A stretch of 64,000 nucleotides of DNA from Trachythela sp. YZ-2020 (lineage: Eukaryota > Cnidaria > Anthozoa > Malacalcyonacea > Clavulariidae). The notes under the pieces are model-generated. The model ran no database searches. It had not been told where the DNA came from and saw only the letters and a list, made by a program, of their open reading frames with translations. The translations under genes and the position numbers were made by a program. Below are positions 32,331-57,000 of the stretch, in pieces. The DNA is taken from the NCBI GenBank assembly GCA_016169945.1, contig JADLSH010000184.1, forward strand, positions 310,001 through 374,000. The letters run 5' to 3'. Positions within the stretch are counted from its first letter, which is position 1. Every line of letters begins with the position of its first letter.

Positions 32331-32710
32331 TGTAAAATTGCCTTCATAGGAACAAGAAGATATTAGGGCCTCTCGCCTGGCGGGACATATATTTCCGTGT
32401 GTTCATATGGAGTTTTTCATCCCGCTTGCCGAGATAAAATTACAATGTTGTTCTATAATTAGCGCTGCAAAACATGTACATTTCATCATATGAACAGGCC
32501 CTTAATCTACATATCTCTATTCTATTTATTGGCCACCAAATACCAGACTACTACATACAATGCAAAGAATTAACTTTTCTTAAACTTTTAGCGCGTAGTG
32601 AAATCAACATATTTTGCGCGTAATATTAATAGCGTGGGCGGCACTACAAACTGATAACTGGCGGATGACCACCATCTGCTGCACTGGATAATTACTGCTT
32701 TAGTGAAACC

Positions 32711-32888
32711 TAGCCTCCTCCGCAGGCAACTCGTAAACGCCAGAATTGTGCAATACTTGGCAAAAATTGCTCAAATTTATTTCAGACCAGCTCCAATTAT
32801 CCCTCACTATCCACTGTTACTCCCTCATGCCTATGAAATTATTGCGTAATTCTGCCGTTTTCCACCAAGTTGCCTGCGGAGGAGGCTA
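32711..32888. mobile_element. 178-base MITE, TAGCC...GGCTA family
   Basis: Left end tagcctcctccgcaggcaac, right end gttgcctgcggaggaggcta, about 23 bases of perfect inverted repeat. The interior differs from the other family members. Confidence 0.8.
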
Positions 32889-33066
32889 AGTGAAACCCAT
32901 CACTCTGTAGATTAGGTCAACTTGCTAAGTTAGCTAAGGTCTAAATTAAATACATGGTTTTTCTAGCATGATTATCAACAACAACAATTAAGTTATTAGA
33001 GCGGAGTTAGTGTTTTCAACGTATGGATACATTTGGATAAGGTATGTCAGAAAGGTTCATATAGGA

Positions 33067-47047
<13,981 letters not shown>

Positions 47048-47128
47048 TTCTCAAAGATCGAGGAAGATATTTCGGTATTTTAACCCAACTTTATACGACA
47101 ACAACAAAAGTTAAATGGCCTTCGCTTG

Positions 47129-47148
47129 CACGTGAATGTTTTCCCGCC
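47129..47148. promoter_or_regulatory. E-box and E2F site in the MCM3/BLOC1S5 bidirectional promoter
   Basis: CACGTG at 47129-47134 and TTTCCCGCC at 47140-47148, a full E2F consensus. They lie 82-101 bases upstream of the MCM3 ATG and before the likelier BLOC1S5 starts. E2F control of MCM genes at G1/S is well established. The E-box could serve either gene. Confidence 0.6.
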
Positions 47149-47756
47149 AAAATCTTGTTCATTGCAGCCGAACTGCCGAAGTGCTTCCGAATATGAAGCG
47201 GATAATTCCGGTGATTTTGGACGATTGTAATTTACCATTATTAAGTACACAATATAGAATTTTACATAAAGTATGCAGGGAAGTTTCGAAATCCAAAATG
47301 TCTGCCGAAAAATTAGTTCGCGATATCGGCGATGTTTACAGCAAATTATTCAACCATCATGGACCTATTCAAAGAGAAGTGAACTTCTACGTTCAAGAAT
47401 TCGAGACGAAGCGTAAAGACAGAGAACTTTCGCGCCTAAATCAAGCCAGTGTGAACTGTGAGCATATCGAAACTTTGCTGCCTGAAGTCGACGGTTTGGC
47501 CAAAGAACACGTTCAAACTGTACTAGATAGAACCGAAAATGCGATAAATAAATCAAACGCGATGCTAGAAAATAAATTGCCGGAGGAAAACGCAGAGAAA
47601 GTGGAAGAAAGAAGAGCTAGAATGGAACAAGAATGGAAAATGTTTGAGGAAAAGACAAACTCCTCCCGAGAACAAGCTGAACAATGTCATATTGAACGAA
47701 TGGAACTACTTAAAGAGGACATTAAACGTTTAAATGAAGAGATAAAAGGAAAATAG
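47136..47756 (+). CDS. BLOC1S5: BLOC-1 subunit 5 (Muted)
   Basis: Small coiled-coil subunit of BLOC-1, the cytosolic complex for sorting to lysosome-related organelles. Single exon. The frame opens at 47136 (206 residues), but that ATG overlaps the E2F site. ATGs at 47193 (187 residues) or 47298 (152 residues, MSAEKLVRDIGDVYSKLFNH) are likelier starts. The conserved core is LVRDIGDVYSKLFNHHGPIQ, then FYVQEFETKRKDRELSRLN, followed by Glu/Lys-rich coiled coil to the C-terminus (MELLKEDIKRLNEEIKGK). This matches vertebrate Muted in order and length. Head-to-head with MCM3, sharing a promoter of about 90-250 bases. Confidence 0.85.
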   Translation: MFSRQNLVHCSRTAEVLPNMKRIIPVILDDCNLPLLSTQYRILHKVCREVSKSKMSAEKLVRDIGDVYSKLFNHHGPIQREVNFYVQEFETKRKDRELSRLNQASVNCEHIETLLPEVDGLAKEHVQTVLDRTENAINKSNAMLENKLPEENAEKVEERRARMEQEWKMFEEKTNSSREQAEQCHIERMELLKEDIKRLNEEIKGK

Positions 47757-47767
47757 TTGTTTTGATC

Positions 47768-47773
47768 AATAAA
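47768..47773 (+). terminator. Polyadenylation signal of BLOC1S5
   Basis: AATAAA 12 bases after the stop codon (tttgatcaataaaactg). Confidence 0.65.
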
Positions 47774-48074
47774 ACTGTGTATATATTATTAATGTTATGA
47801 ATACTAATCAGTTTAATATTACATATTATTATATAAATATAATGAACTCATATTTGATTGTAATGCAAGGGGTTGACTCGAATGAATTTGGCCTCCATAA
47901 TTTTCTCTGCTCATTTCTAATACAAGGATCAAAAATTTCAGACAGAATTTCAGAATTGGCAGTTCTTTAAATTTGGGCCGGAAGTCTGAAATTAATTATT
48001 TGATCCTTGTACAGTATGGGAAAATATGAAAGTTTCAAATTGTAAGTGGAAACAAAATCCAAAGATCAAAAAAG
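47774..48074. other. Spacer between BLOC1S5 and GTF2H5
   Basis: AT-rich, about 300 bases. An imperfect inverted repeat, tacaaggatcaaaaatttcagac (about 47920) with gtctgaaattaattatttgatccttgta (about 47985), suggests a small palindromic insertion. No gene. The GTF2H5 promoter must lie here. Confidence 0.5.
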
Positions 48075-48395
48075 ATGGTGAATGTTTTGAAAGGTGTTTT
48101 AATTGAATGGTGAGAAAATTAGGATTATTTTAAATCCTTATGATGTCCATTTGGGGTAGTATAAATACGGAAAATAACCCACTATTAATACAATGCTTTG
48201 TTACTATTTAGCGATGCTGTTTTGAAGCAATTCCTGTTGCATTTGGATGAAACGTTAGCATTTGGTAAAAAGTTTGTCCTTGAAGATTTAGATGAGACTC
48301 ATTTGTTTGTTTCAAGCGACATTGTAAACACGTTAAAGGAAAGAGTATGGGAGCTCATGGACAATAACTCGTTCAATGTCACGAGACTGGATTAA
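48075..48395 (+). CDS. GTF2H5: TFIIH subunit 5 (GTF2H5/TTDA)
   Basis: The smallest subunit of TFIIH, stabilising the complex for nucleotide excision repair and transcription initiation. Exon 1 is 48075-48109 ([11 protein letters not shown] plus TG), exon 2 is 48212-48395; phase 2 closes as Cys. The product is 72 residues (human 71). The N-terminus [12 protein letters not shown] matches the human protein, and the rest ([37 protein letters not shown]) follows the family throughout. A possible AATAAA is at 48843-48848. Confidence 0.95.
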
Positions 48396-49577
48396 CTTCA
48401 TAAATACATCGATGCGTTTGAGCTGAACAGTTTTCAGAAAAAAATATGATGTCTTAGACTTATGTAGAGTTCTAGCAAGTTGCTAATGAAGGCTTATTAT
48501 AAGGGGTTCGAATTAGCTCCCTTCGAAATATTGCGAACGAAATGGCCGCCATTTTGTTTTCGCAACCAGTGTTTCCACTTTTCCAAATCGAAATTTCCTT
48601 TAAATTCCCATGAAGGAAATTTGCGAGTCGATTTTCCCCCTCTAATTCGAACCCAGGACCCTGTACATGTACATGTACATATTAGTGGTACATATGGGGG
48701 TCTTAATGTAGGCCTTTGTAATGTCAGTCGTCAGCTAAGATCATCTAGAGCCAATGAACACTTAAAACAATAGCTTATATAAATATTTATAAATATTCAT
48801 TTTGAAAGTGTATGATATATGTTCAAACTTTCCAAACAAACCAATAAACTATTAAACTAGAGAAATTTCAACGCGAAAGGTGCCTTTAATTTATGAGTTT
48901 TACAGTAAAAAGACTGTATAATAAACGCGTTCAAATGATATATCTTCGATCTCATACAAACCAGTATTTAAAGAGCGCGATAAATTCAACGCGAAAGTTC
49001 ACATGATTTAGGAGATTTGGAATGACTGTATGAGATAATAATATAATAATTTTTAATAATTTCAATTTATATAGCGCACATATCCTTCAGGTGTATAAAT
49101 GCCTTCTCAAACGAACCAATAATGCAATATTTAAAGAGAAATTTAACGTAAAAGTGGACTAAATTTATGGACTCCGTTTATTACCATCTGTTATGTGAAG
49201 AGAGTTTGTCAACGCTCGGCTACAGAAAGTCGTGGGTTTTCTCCGGGTACTCCGGTTTCCTCCCACGGGAAAATTGACAGGGTGGGTTGTGATAAGCCCA
49301 AACTAACCCTTCCATCCCAGCTGTGCTCCCTGATCAGACATGAGTCATACGGTGGCAGCCAGAGGCGCCTTTAACAAGCCTTCGACTTGATCAAGTCGAG
49401 CTGCGTCCTTCGTAATTCAGCTCGGCTCTCAGCTGCAAGTAAGGATGATTAGCACACCCCCCACTTACTTACATTGAAACATTATATAAGGCAACAAACA
49501 GCTATAAACTTTGTGATGAAAAATGCTTTATTAAATTTGTTCACACACGATATAATCATTCATATTCATTTTTTCAG
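48396..49577. other. Intergenic region with dispersed repeat
   Basis: A (tacatg)n run at about 48662-48680. A dispersed repeat at about 49215-49460 has gtcgtgggttttctccgggt, tgatcagacatgagtcatac and gacttgatcaagtcgagctg; its reverse complement is at 57700-57870. tttatt at 49527-49532 (AATAAA on the minus strand) is the likely poly(A) signal of the cysteine-rich gene. Confidence 0.6.
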
Positions 49578-51236
49578 CTAGTACTGACATGTGTGCGCTC
49601 CAAATCCCGCATAACACGAATTTCCTGGCTCACAAAGGCATTTCAAGCCTGCTTTGCACTCGGAGCCGGCCGAACACCTTTCGCCAAGTAAACGCGGGTC
49701 ATGGAAACATCTATCAAATAGGAAAAATGAATAGTAGAAATTACTACGACATAGCCGTACTTTCACTAAGCACTATCGTGCAGCAGATGGTGGCCAACTG
49801 GCAGTTATCAGAGCGATAAAATAATGTTAAATATTTTCATTATACGTAATGGCTAGTCGTCCTGAGTTCGGTGATAAATAATTCGAGAGGCGAAGTTCAA
49901 ATTGCGGCTTACTTCTTTTCAAAAAGATATCTCAAACGTAGGTATTTATATTCTACAATTAACTGCTGCGGTTTGTGTCTGAACTACTTGAAAAAGATAT
50001 CTCAAACTTGCCGGTCCAGTGTAGGTAGTATTCTACAATAAGCTGTCGTGGTTTGTGTCTGAACTACCTGAAAAATATATCTCAAACGTGGTGGTCCAGT
50101 GTAGGTAGTATTCTCCTGAAAAAGATATCTCAAACGTGGTGGTCCAGTGTAGGTAGTATTCTACAATAAGCTGTCGTGGTTTGTGTCTGAACTACCTGAA
50201 AAATATATCTCAAACGTGGTGGTCCAGTGTAGGTAGTATTCTACAATAAGCTGCCGTGGTTTGTGTCTGAACTACCTGAAAAAGATATCTCAAACGTGGT
50301 GGTCCAGTGTAGGTAGTATTCTACAATAAGCTGCCGTGGTTTGTGTCTGAACTACCTGAAAAAGATATCTCAAACGTGGTAGTTCAGAGTAGATTGCGGG
50401 CTGTCATTACAAAACTGCAAGAAATGTATTCAACTTACTTGTGGACATGACTTTCACAGGACAAGCCAGGACCACAAGGTCTGGTGGCATGACACGGATC
50501 ACCCGACTTCCCAGGTGCGCGACATATGTAAGCACCGCCGTCGCACGTCAAGCCAGCCCGACAAGGATGACCAGCTACACATGGTTCGCCTACTGCTCGT
50601 GGATTGTGGTAGCATCTGTAGAGAAAATAATCAAAATATAGTTATACCTCAAGCGGATTGCTGAGATTTGAATCCCAGTTAGGTCACGAATGGCACTAGA
50701 TGCGATTAGCGCGCAGCCTCTTAGTGATGGGTTAAACCTGTCACTGTAGGTCGAAGGTAGGGTATATTTATGTAGGTTGGGTGATAGCCCTGTGCTTGAA
50801 AACTCTCGTAAGTAGAGTTATGGTTGGTTCTTTCCTGTGCTTCGAGGATTTTCTCCGGGTACTCCGGTTTTCCTCCCTCGCTAACAAATTAACCCTAGGC
50901 CTAAGTTGTCGAGTACCTGTATCATAAACCTCTGGCTCGGATGAATTGGGCAACCACACCCTGCGTAATCGAAATTAAAAAGATAATTTACCTATGGACA
51001 CCAGGTTGACAGGACAAGCCAGAACCACAAGGTTTGGTGGCATGACAGGAATCACCAGACTTGCCAGGTGCGCTACATTTGTGATACCAAGCTTCGCACG
51101 TCAGACCTGATTTACATTTACAGAAAGCACTGCAGCCTTCTCCCTCTGATTTACGATCGCATCCCCACCAACCAAAGACAACTGTAGTGCTAAGAAACAC
51201 AAGCACTGCGAATGTCAGTATGCTTGCTTTGTTCAT
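49578..51236 (-). CDS. Secreted cysteine-rich protein with three tandem Dickkopf/colipase-like modules
   Basis: Exons 51236-50992, 50615-50439, 49710-49578, all joined in phase 2, giving 184 residues. An N-terminal signal peptide (MNKASILTFAVLVFLSTTVVFG) points to secretion. Each exon encodes about one module. Exons 1 and 2 each hold two half-modules (GEGCSAFCKCKSGLTCEAW then GKSGDSCHATKPCGSGLSC; GEPCVAGHPCRAGLTCDGG then GKSGDPCHATRPCGPGLSC). Exon 3 ends with GERCSAGSECKAGLKCLCE. The CxxG..C spacing resembles Dickkopf_N, prokineticin and colipase folds, but I cannot assign a family. It may be a signalling ligand, an immune factor or a secreted defensive peptide; the sequence does not say. The acceptor at 51242 puts the 5' UTR in an upstream exon. 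Intron 2 holds an 80-base satellite. Confidence 0.85.
49985..50395 (+). repeat. ~80-base satellite in the cysteine-rich gene
   Basis: About five units of ctacctgaaaaagatatctc, aaacgtggtggtccagtgta and ggtagtattctacaataagc, with one short unit near 50110. The same satellite is at 52800-53985. Confidence 0.95.
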
Positions 51237-52164
51237 GACTGCCTGAAACAAGAGTAAAATATTTCAGTATTAGTAGATTTCACGAAACGCTAAGGCTACA
51301 AGAAAAAGAATCGCTAAAATTTAGAAATTAACCTACCAACAATGTATAGCTTTTAACGGCTGTAAAGGACTTGAATTTTCTGCTGGGAATTCCAGCTCTT
51401 TGAAGTTCTCTGTCGACTGACTTGACTCACTTTAAATTCAGCGTATGATAATACCGAACTTTTATGATGGCGCGCTGATGGTTTCTCTACTTTTGATTGG
51501 TGGTTTGGTTCAATTAATGTATCAGTGTTGAAATAAAGTGTGTCTAATGCTTGTTGGCAGATCGGCGTCTTTTCTGGTTAGGTTATTTATGTCTAATGAG
51601 GATTGGTTTTTGTTATTTAATCCCAACTGTACGTAACGACAAATTCATTTGGCTCATTATTGCCAATAATTTCCCATGAACGTATTAAATAGAGACTATA
51701 AAAATAATCTCATTAGTAATAATCTCTTAGACTTTTCTGCTAAACCAGGTGAAGCAGAAAATGACTATTTAATTGCCAGTGGCAATTGCTTTGAATGACT
51801 TGAACTAATTGAACGTTTTTCAGCAAGCCCTGGTCTGATAACTTATATCACTGTTCTTTCCACGGTCACAGCTCAGCTCTCAGTTCCAAGTAAGGATGAT
51901 TAGCACATTAATTAAGGCAACAAGCCGTAATAAATTTTGAAATAAAAAATGTTTTATTAAGTTTGTTCAAACACGACATTGTACAACACAAAATATGTTA
52001 TAGTTACATTTTTAAACCTATGAGACAGTGGCGTGCGGGGGGTGGCCTGGGCCCCGTTAGCCTCCTGAAAATAGATTAAGTGGTATTAATTAATAAGAAC
52101 GCATAGCAAAGTGCGGAGTGCTAACCAAACGTGTATCATTATAGGGTTTTCGTTGTGTGTCTGG
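51237..52164. other. Region upstream of the cysteine-rich gene, with duplicated 3' flank
   Basis: 51237-51450 should hold the 5' UTR exon and promoter. From about 51860 the sequence repeats the 3' flank of the gene (cagctcagctctcagttcc, aagtaaggatgattagcaca), including a tttatt poly(A) signal at 51953-51958. Confidence 0.6.
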
Positions 52165-52466
52165 CAGTGGCGTAGAACCACGGGGGCTGGGGGGGAGCTG
52201 GAGGGGGAGCTGGGGGGAGAGCTTGGTATAGTTTAAAAGGTGTGTGCTGTTTTCCGTCGACAGGTATTTCAATAATTGTTTTCAGTGGATTATAGAACAT
52301 ATTTTTGTTAGTATTTTTGATGTTAAAGTTATCGAATTCGGCGCCAGTAAGTGCGCCAGAAATGACATTTCCGAGCGTCATTTTTTCAAAATTTCACGGG
52401 GGAGGATGCCCCCGGACCCCCCACTTCAGCCTCCCTATCTTTAAATATCTCCCTACGCCGCCGCTG
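52165..52466. mobile_element. Degenerate element with CAGTGGCGTAG-type ends
   Basis: Left end cagtggcgtagaaccacggg; right end ccctacgccgccgctg, an imperfect reverse complement. CAGTGGCGTA ends are common in hAT-like elements. No clear target-site duplication. It separates the duplicated 3' flank from the orphan exon. Confidence 0.5.
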
Positions 52467-52481
52467 TGAGGTAATCCATGT

Positions 52482-52620
52482 TCATTCTTTATCAGCGTAC
52501 TGACATGTGGCTTTGCATCTTCGGCGGCCATTGGTCTGCTCACAACGGCATTCCAAGCCTTCTTTACATTTATAACGGCGCGAACATCTTTCGCCAAGCC
52601 AACGTGACTCATGGAAACAT
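52482..52620 (-). pseudogene. Orphan copy of the last exon of the cysteine-rich gene
   Basis: Paralogue of exon 3 of the gene at 49578-51236. It keeps the splice acceptor (ttttgatag), the same phase and an open frame of 45 residues starting CFHESRWLGERCSRRYKC and ending CQYADKE. Some residues have changed, but all spaced cysteines of the GERC...C...GL.C core remain. No partner exons are seen upstream: 52800-53985 is satellite, and then FNIP begins. It is either a relic or the 3' end of an unrecognised transcript. Confidence 0.8.
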
Positions 52621-52799
52621 CTATCAAAAGGAAAAAGGATTAGTGGAAATTACTAATACGATAACCGCGGCAGCTTATATCAGAGTGAGAAAATAATGTT
52701 CATTCTTGACTAATATGACTGGTAATCGTGACTTGAGTTCGATGACAAACAATTTGAGAGATTTTAATTTGCTTGCAACTTTTGAAATGGATATCTCAA

Positions 52800-53985
52800 A
52801 CGTAAGGGTCGTTCTAGGCAGTAATCCACAATTGAAGCCGTCGTGGTGTGTGTTTGAACTACCTTAAATTAGATATCTCAAACGTGGTGGTCTAGTGTAG
52901 GTAGTATTCTACAATAAGTTGCCATGGCTTGTGTCTGAACTACCTGAAAAAGATATCTCAAACGTGGTGGTCCAGTGTAGGTAGTATTCTACAATAAGCT
53001 GTCGTGGCTTGTGTCTGAACTACCTGAAAAATATATCTCAAACGTGGTGGAACAGTGTAGGTAGTATTCTACAATAAGCAGCTGTGGTTTATGTCTGAAC
53101 TACCTGAAAAATATATCTCAAACTTGCTGGTCCAGTTTAGGTAGTATTCTACAATAAGCTGCCGTGGTTTGTGTCTGAACTACCTGAAAAAGATATCTCA
53201 AACATGGTGGTCCAGTGTAGGTAGTATTCTACAATAAGCTGTCGTGGTTTGTGTCTGAACTACCTGAAAAAGATATCTCAAACTTGCTGGCCTAGTGTAG
53301 GTAGTATTCTACAATAAGTTGTCGTGGTTTGTGTCTGAACTACCTGAAAAAGATATCTCAAACGTGGTGGTCCAGTGTACGTAGTATTCTACAATAAGTT
53401 GTCGTGGTTTGTGTCTGAACTACCTGAAAAAGATATCTCAAACGTGGTGGTCCAGTGTAGGTAGTATTCTACAATAAGCTGTCGTGGCTTGTGTCTGAAC
53501 TACCTGAAAAGATATCTCAAACGTGGTGGTCCAGTGTAGGTAGTATTCTACAATAAGCTGCCATGGTTTGTGTCTGAACTACCTGAAAAGATATCTCAAA
53601 CGTGGTGGTCCAGTGTAGGTAGTATTTTACAATAAGCTGTCGTGGTTTGTGTCTGAACTACCTGAAAAGATATCTCAAACGTGGTGGTCCAGTGTAGGTA
53701 GTATTCTACAATAAGCTGCCATGGTTTGTGTCTGAACTACCTGAAAAGATATTTCAAACGTGGTGGTCCAGTGTAGGTAGTATTCTACAATAAGCTGTCG
53801 TGGTTTGTGTCTGAACTACCTGAAAAAGATATCTCAAACGTGGAGGTCCAGTTTAGGTAGTATTCTACAATAAGCTGTCATGGTTTGTGTCTGAACTACC
53901 TGAAAAAGATATCTCAAACGTGGTGGTCCAGTGTAAGTAGTATTCTACAATAAGCTGCAGTGGTTTGTGTCTGAACTACCTGAAA
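52800..53985 (+). repeat. ~80-base satellite, expanded copy (about 15 units)
   Basis: Same unit as 49985-50395, in the same place relative to the duplicated terminal exon, but about three times as many units. Runs to within 75 bases of the FNIP terminal exon. Confidence 0.95.
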
Positions 53986-54057
53986 AATATATCTCTTGGG
54001 CGGCAAGGAATGTTTATCTTCATGTTGCCCCCCCCGATATTTCTTACCTGTGCTTGA

Positions 54058-57000
54058 TCATGGGAGTGGTATACGTGAGATAGCCAGGGGGGAGTGCACA
54101 CCAATGATGCTCATTATTAGTGCAAGATCACATTCACCGTAACTATAAAGTAACATAATCCATTTTAGGAAACATTTTGAATTTTGCATAAAGAACCGCA
54201 TTTAGACAGACTAAAGACATACTTACTGCAACTTGCATCGCAATTTCGGACACAGAGCGGTGTTAGATAAAAGTATATTCGCAGAGAAATTGTGAGCATG
54301 AATCTCGTTTTACTTTGACGATATTTTTCTGCTAAACCTGCCCAGAAGGCGACAAAGAAATGAATGAGAATGATAATATCGGTGAAGTGAAACGCGTGTC
54401 ATGTTCTTTGTTTTTCTGTCCGTACATTTCTATACATAACATGGCTCAATGCAAAAATTGCCTCGTGTAAAATGGCCTTAAGAATCAAGGTTAAATATAG
54501 ACCACACTACATGAATTTTTAAGTATAAACATGTGAGCATTGGTGTAACTGAATGCTTCTCCGATTGCCCAGCGCAAGTGAGAATTATCATTTCCTAGGA
54601 GGATTTTCTTACTGAGTGCTCGTTCGCGCAAGCACATGTTGATTTGCCAGAACAAACTTCAAAAATATTTAGGTTACACTACAGTAGATTGTCAACCATT
54701 CAATTTTCCATGCTATCAGTAATATCATGTCTTACCCAAATGTTACCATAAGGTCTCGCATTGTAACGTATTTCTTCTGTGTTAACAAGTACTCTGAAAC
54801 AACCTGAAAAAGACCAAATTTCTCAATTATGATTTCACCTGGTTTGTTTGTGTGTACGTGTGTGTCTGTCTGTCTGTAAGTAGCATGAACTCAAAACCTA
54901 TTAAGCATTTCAGTGATACAAAAATTGTGGAGCTAACGGCCATATAGGCGAAGGACCACTAACTTTCGGTCCATCAATACCTTGCTTCTTAAATATAATT
55001 CCTTCATCTTATCTTCAAGGTGCATCAAACACTGAAATTTAAAGATAACATTTAATTAAAAGTTTAAATACAACAGACTCTGAGTTTTCATTACGTGTTT
55101 ATATCATGCATATTCCAATGTCGGTAGTTTTATAGTTGATTGTATTTAGGTTTCCTCTTGCAGTAACAATAGACCAATAAAGAAATGCCCTTAACAGAGC
55201 TATCCAGTATAAAAATAGTTAGTTTAGTTTAGGTTTCCTCCTGTAGTAACACTGGATCAATAAGAGATGACCAGAGAACAGTTTAGAACTGATAGAGCTA
55301 TCCAGTATAAAAATAGTTAGTTTAGTTTAGGTTTCCTCCTGTAGTAACACTGGATCAATAAGAGATGACCATTACCAGACCTCTAGGGAGAACAGTTTAG
55401 AACTGATAGAGCTATCCAGTATAAAAATAGTTAGTTTAGTTTAGGTTTCCTCCTGTAGTAACACTGGATCAATAAGAGATGACCATTACCAGACCTCTAT
55501 AGGGAGAGCAGTTTAGAACTGATAGAGCTATCCAGTATTATCCACCAAAAATAGAGTTAGTTTAGTTTACTTACAAAAGTAGCAGGCATGTTTAGTTCCC
55601 AGAGGTCGCAAAATGATGTCAGGAAATCGTGAACCAACGTCGATCGTTCTGCTTTCTTTGAGCGAACACCGCTGGGATGATTTCTATTGAAAGTTGAAAC
55701 AATCAACGATGAATAAATCAATAGTTTCAATCACGTTTACCCTCGAAGCACAGGAGAGAACCGACAAATCTCGACTTGCACGAGTTTATCAAGCACAGGG
55801 AGATTACCCAACCTCAGTTAATCTCTGCCTTCGACCTGCTGTATAGCAGGCTTTAAGGCTGATTTCCATTCAGTGCAAAATGTCGCGGGATCGACCTTTT
55901 GCGATCGTTTTCTTTTGAATTATGAGTCTTCGACCGGATCCGTTCCAGTCGAGGGCTCATAATTCAAAATAAAACGATCGCAAAAGGTCGATCGCGCGAC
56001 AATTTGCACTGAATGGAAATCAGCCTTAACTCAGAGCGTAAGGTCAGCGCGCTAACCGCATCTGCCACACGTGCTTCCACGAAGTTTTATGTGAGAATAA
56101 ACAACGTTTTTGTCGACGACTGTTCATCCATCAAACAGAATTACTATAATAATCTTACCCTGTGCTTTTTCTTCGCTTTGAAAGTGTCTTGATTGTGCAT
56201 TCCCTGGTGGGATAAGATGAAAAATATAAATAAGGTTTATACTAAATTTACAAGGCATAAATGTTAAAAACTAACCATTTGTCTGTATCTCCGGTAATGA
56301 TGACAGATTCAGATACTGGACTGTCCACAACTGGTTGCTAAAAAATTAGAATTTAAAACGTGAAAAACGAACTATATTTATACTGGATAGCTCTATCATT
56401 TCTAAACTGTTCTCTCTGTGGGTCCAGTAAAGGTCATCCCTAATCGGTTCAATGTTACTATATATACAGGAGGAAACCTAAACTAACTTTATTTATACAG
56501 GATAGCTCTATCAGTTCTAAACTGTTCTCCCTAGAGGTCCAGTAAGGGTCATCCCTTATTGATCCAGTGTTACTACAGGAGGAAACCTAAACTAAACTAA
56601 CTTTATTTATACTGGATAGCTCTATCAGTTCTAAACTGTTCTCCTAGAGGTCCAGTAAGAGTCATCCCTTATTGGTCCAGTGTTACTACAGGAGGGGAAA
56701 CCTAAACTAACTAACTTTATTTATATACTGGCTCTATCAGTTCACAAACTTCTAAGAGAGAAGTGAGATCATCATATTAATACCTGATGAAAACCTACGG
56801 TGTTTGGCATTGTCAAACTGGAAACACTCTTTTCACATGTGACTGAGGCTAAATTATAATGTATTGACTTACTTCAAGGGAGATCTGCATGCTCATCCTC
56901 GCCTGTTCTTCTGTACAGCGGTCTGTACCATGGAGTACAAAATCTGGTACGTATTCATCACAATATCTGCAGATAGGAAATATATGCCACCGGGTAAATT

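Larger units (their letters stand above)
29941..33066. other. Intergenic region between calcineurin A and MCM3
   Basis: No gene is supported. It holds three MITEs of the TAGCC...GGCTA family, one copy of the cacagagcgatg MITE and a SINE-like block at about 31195-31380 (gtgtgggaggaaaccgg start). The calcineurin promoter should lie just above 29940; I see no clear core element. Confidence 0.55.

Noticed and set aside
54740..54803. FNIP penultimate exon ending at the donor GTAACA (54746)
   Set aside because: That gives phase 0 and an immediate stop in the last exon. The GTAAGA donor 11 bases further gives phase 2 and restores the expected length up to GVHSP.
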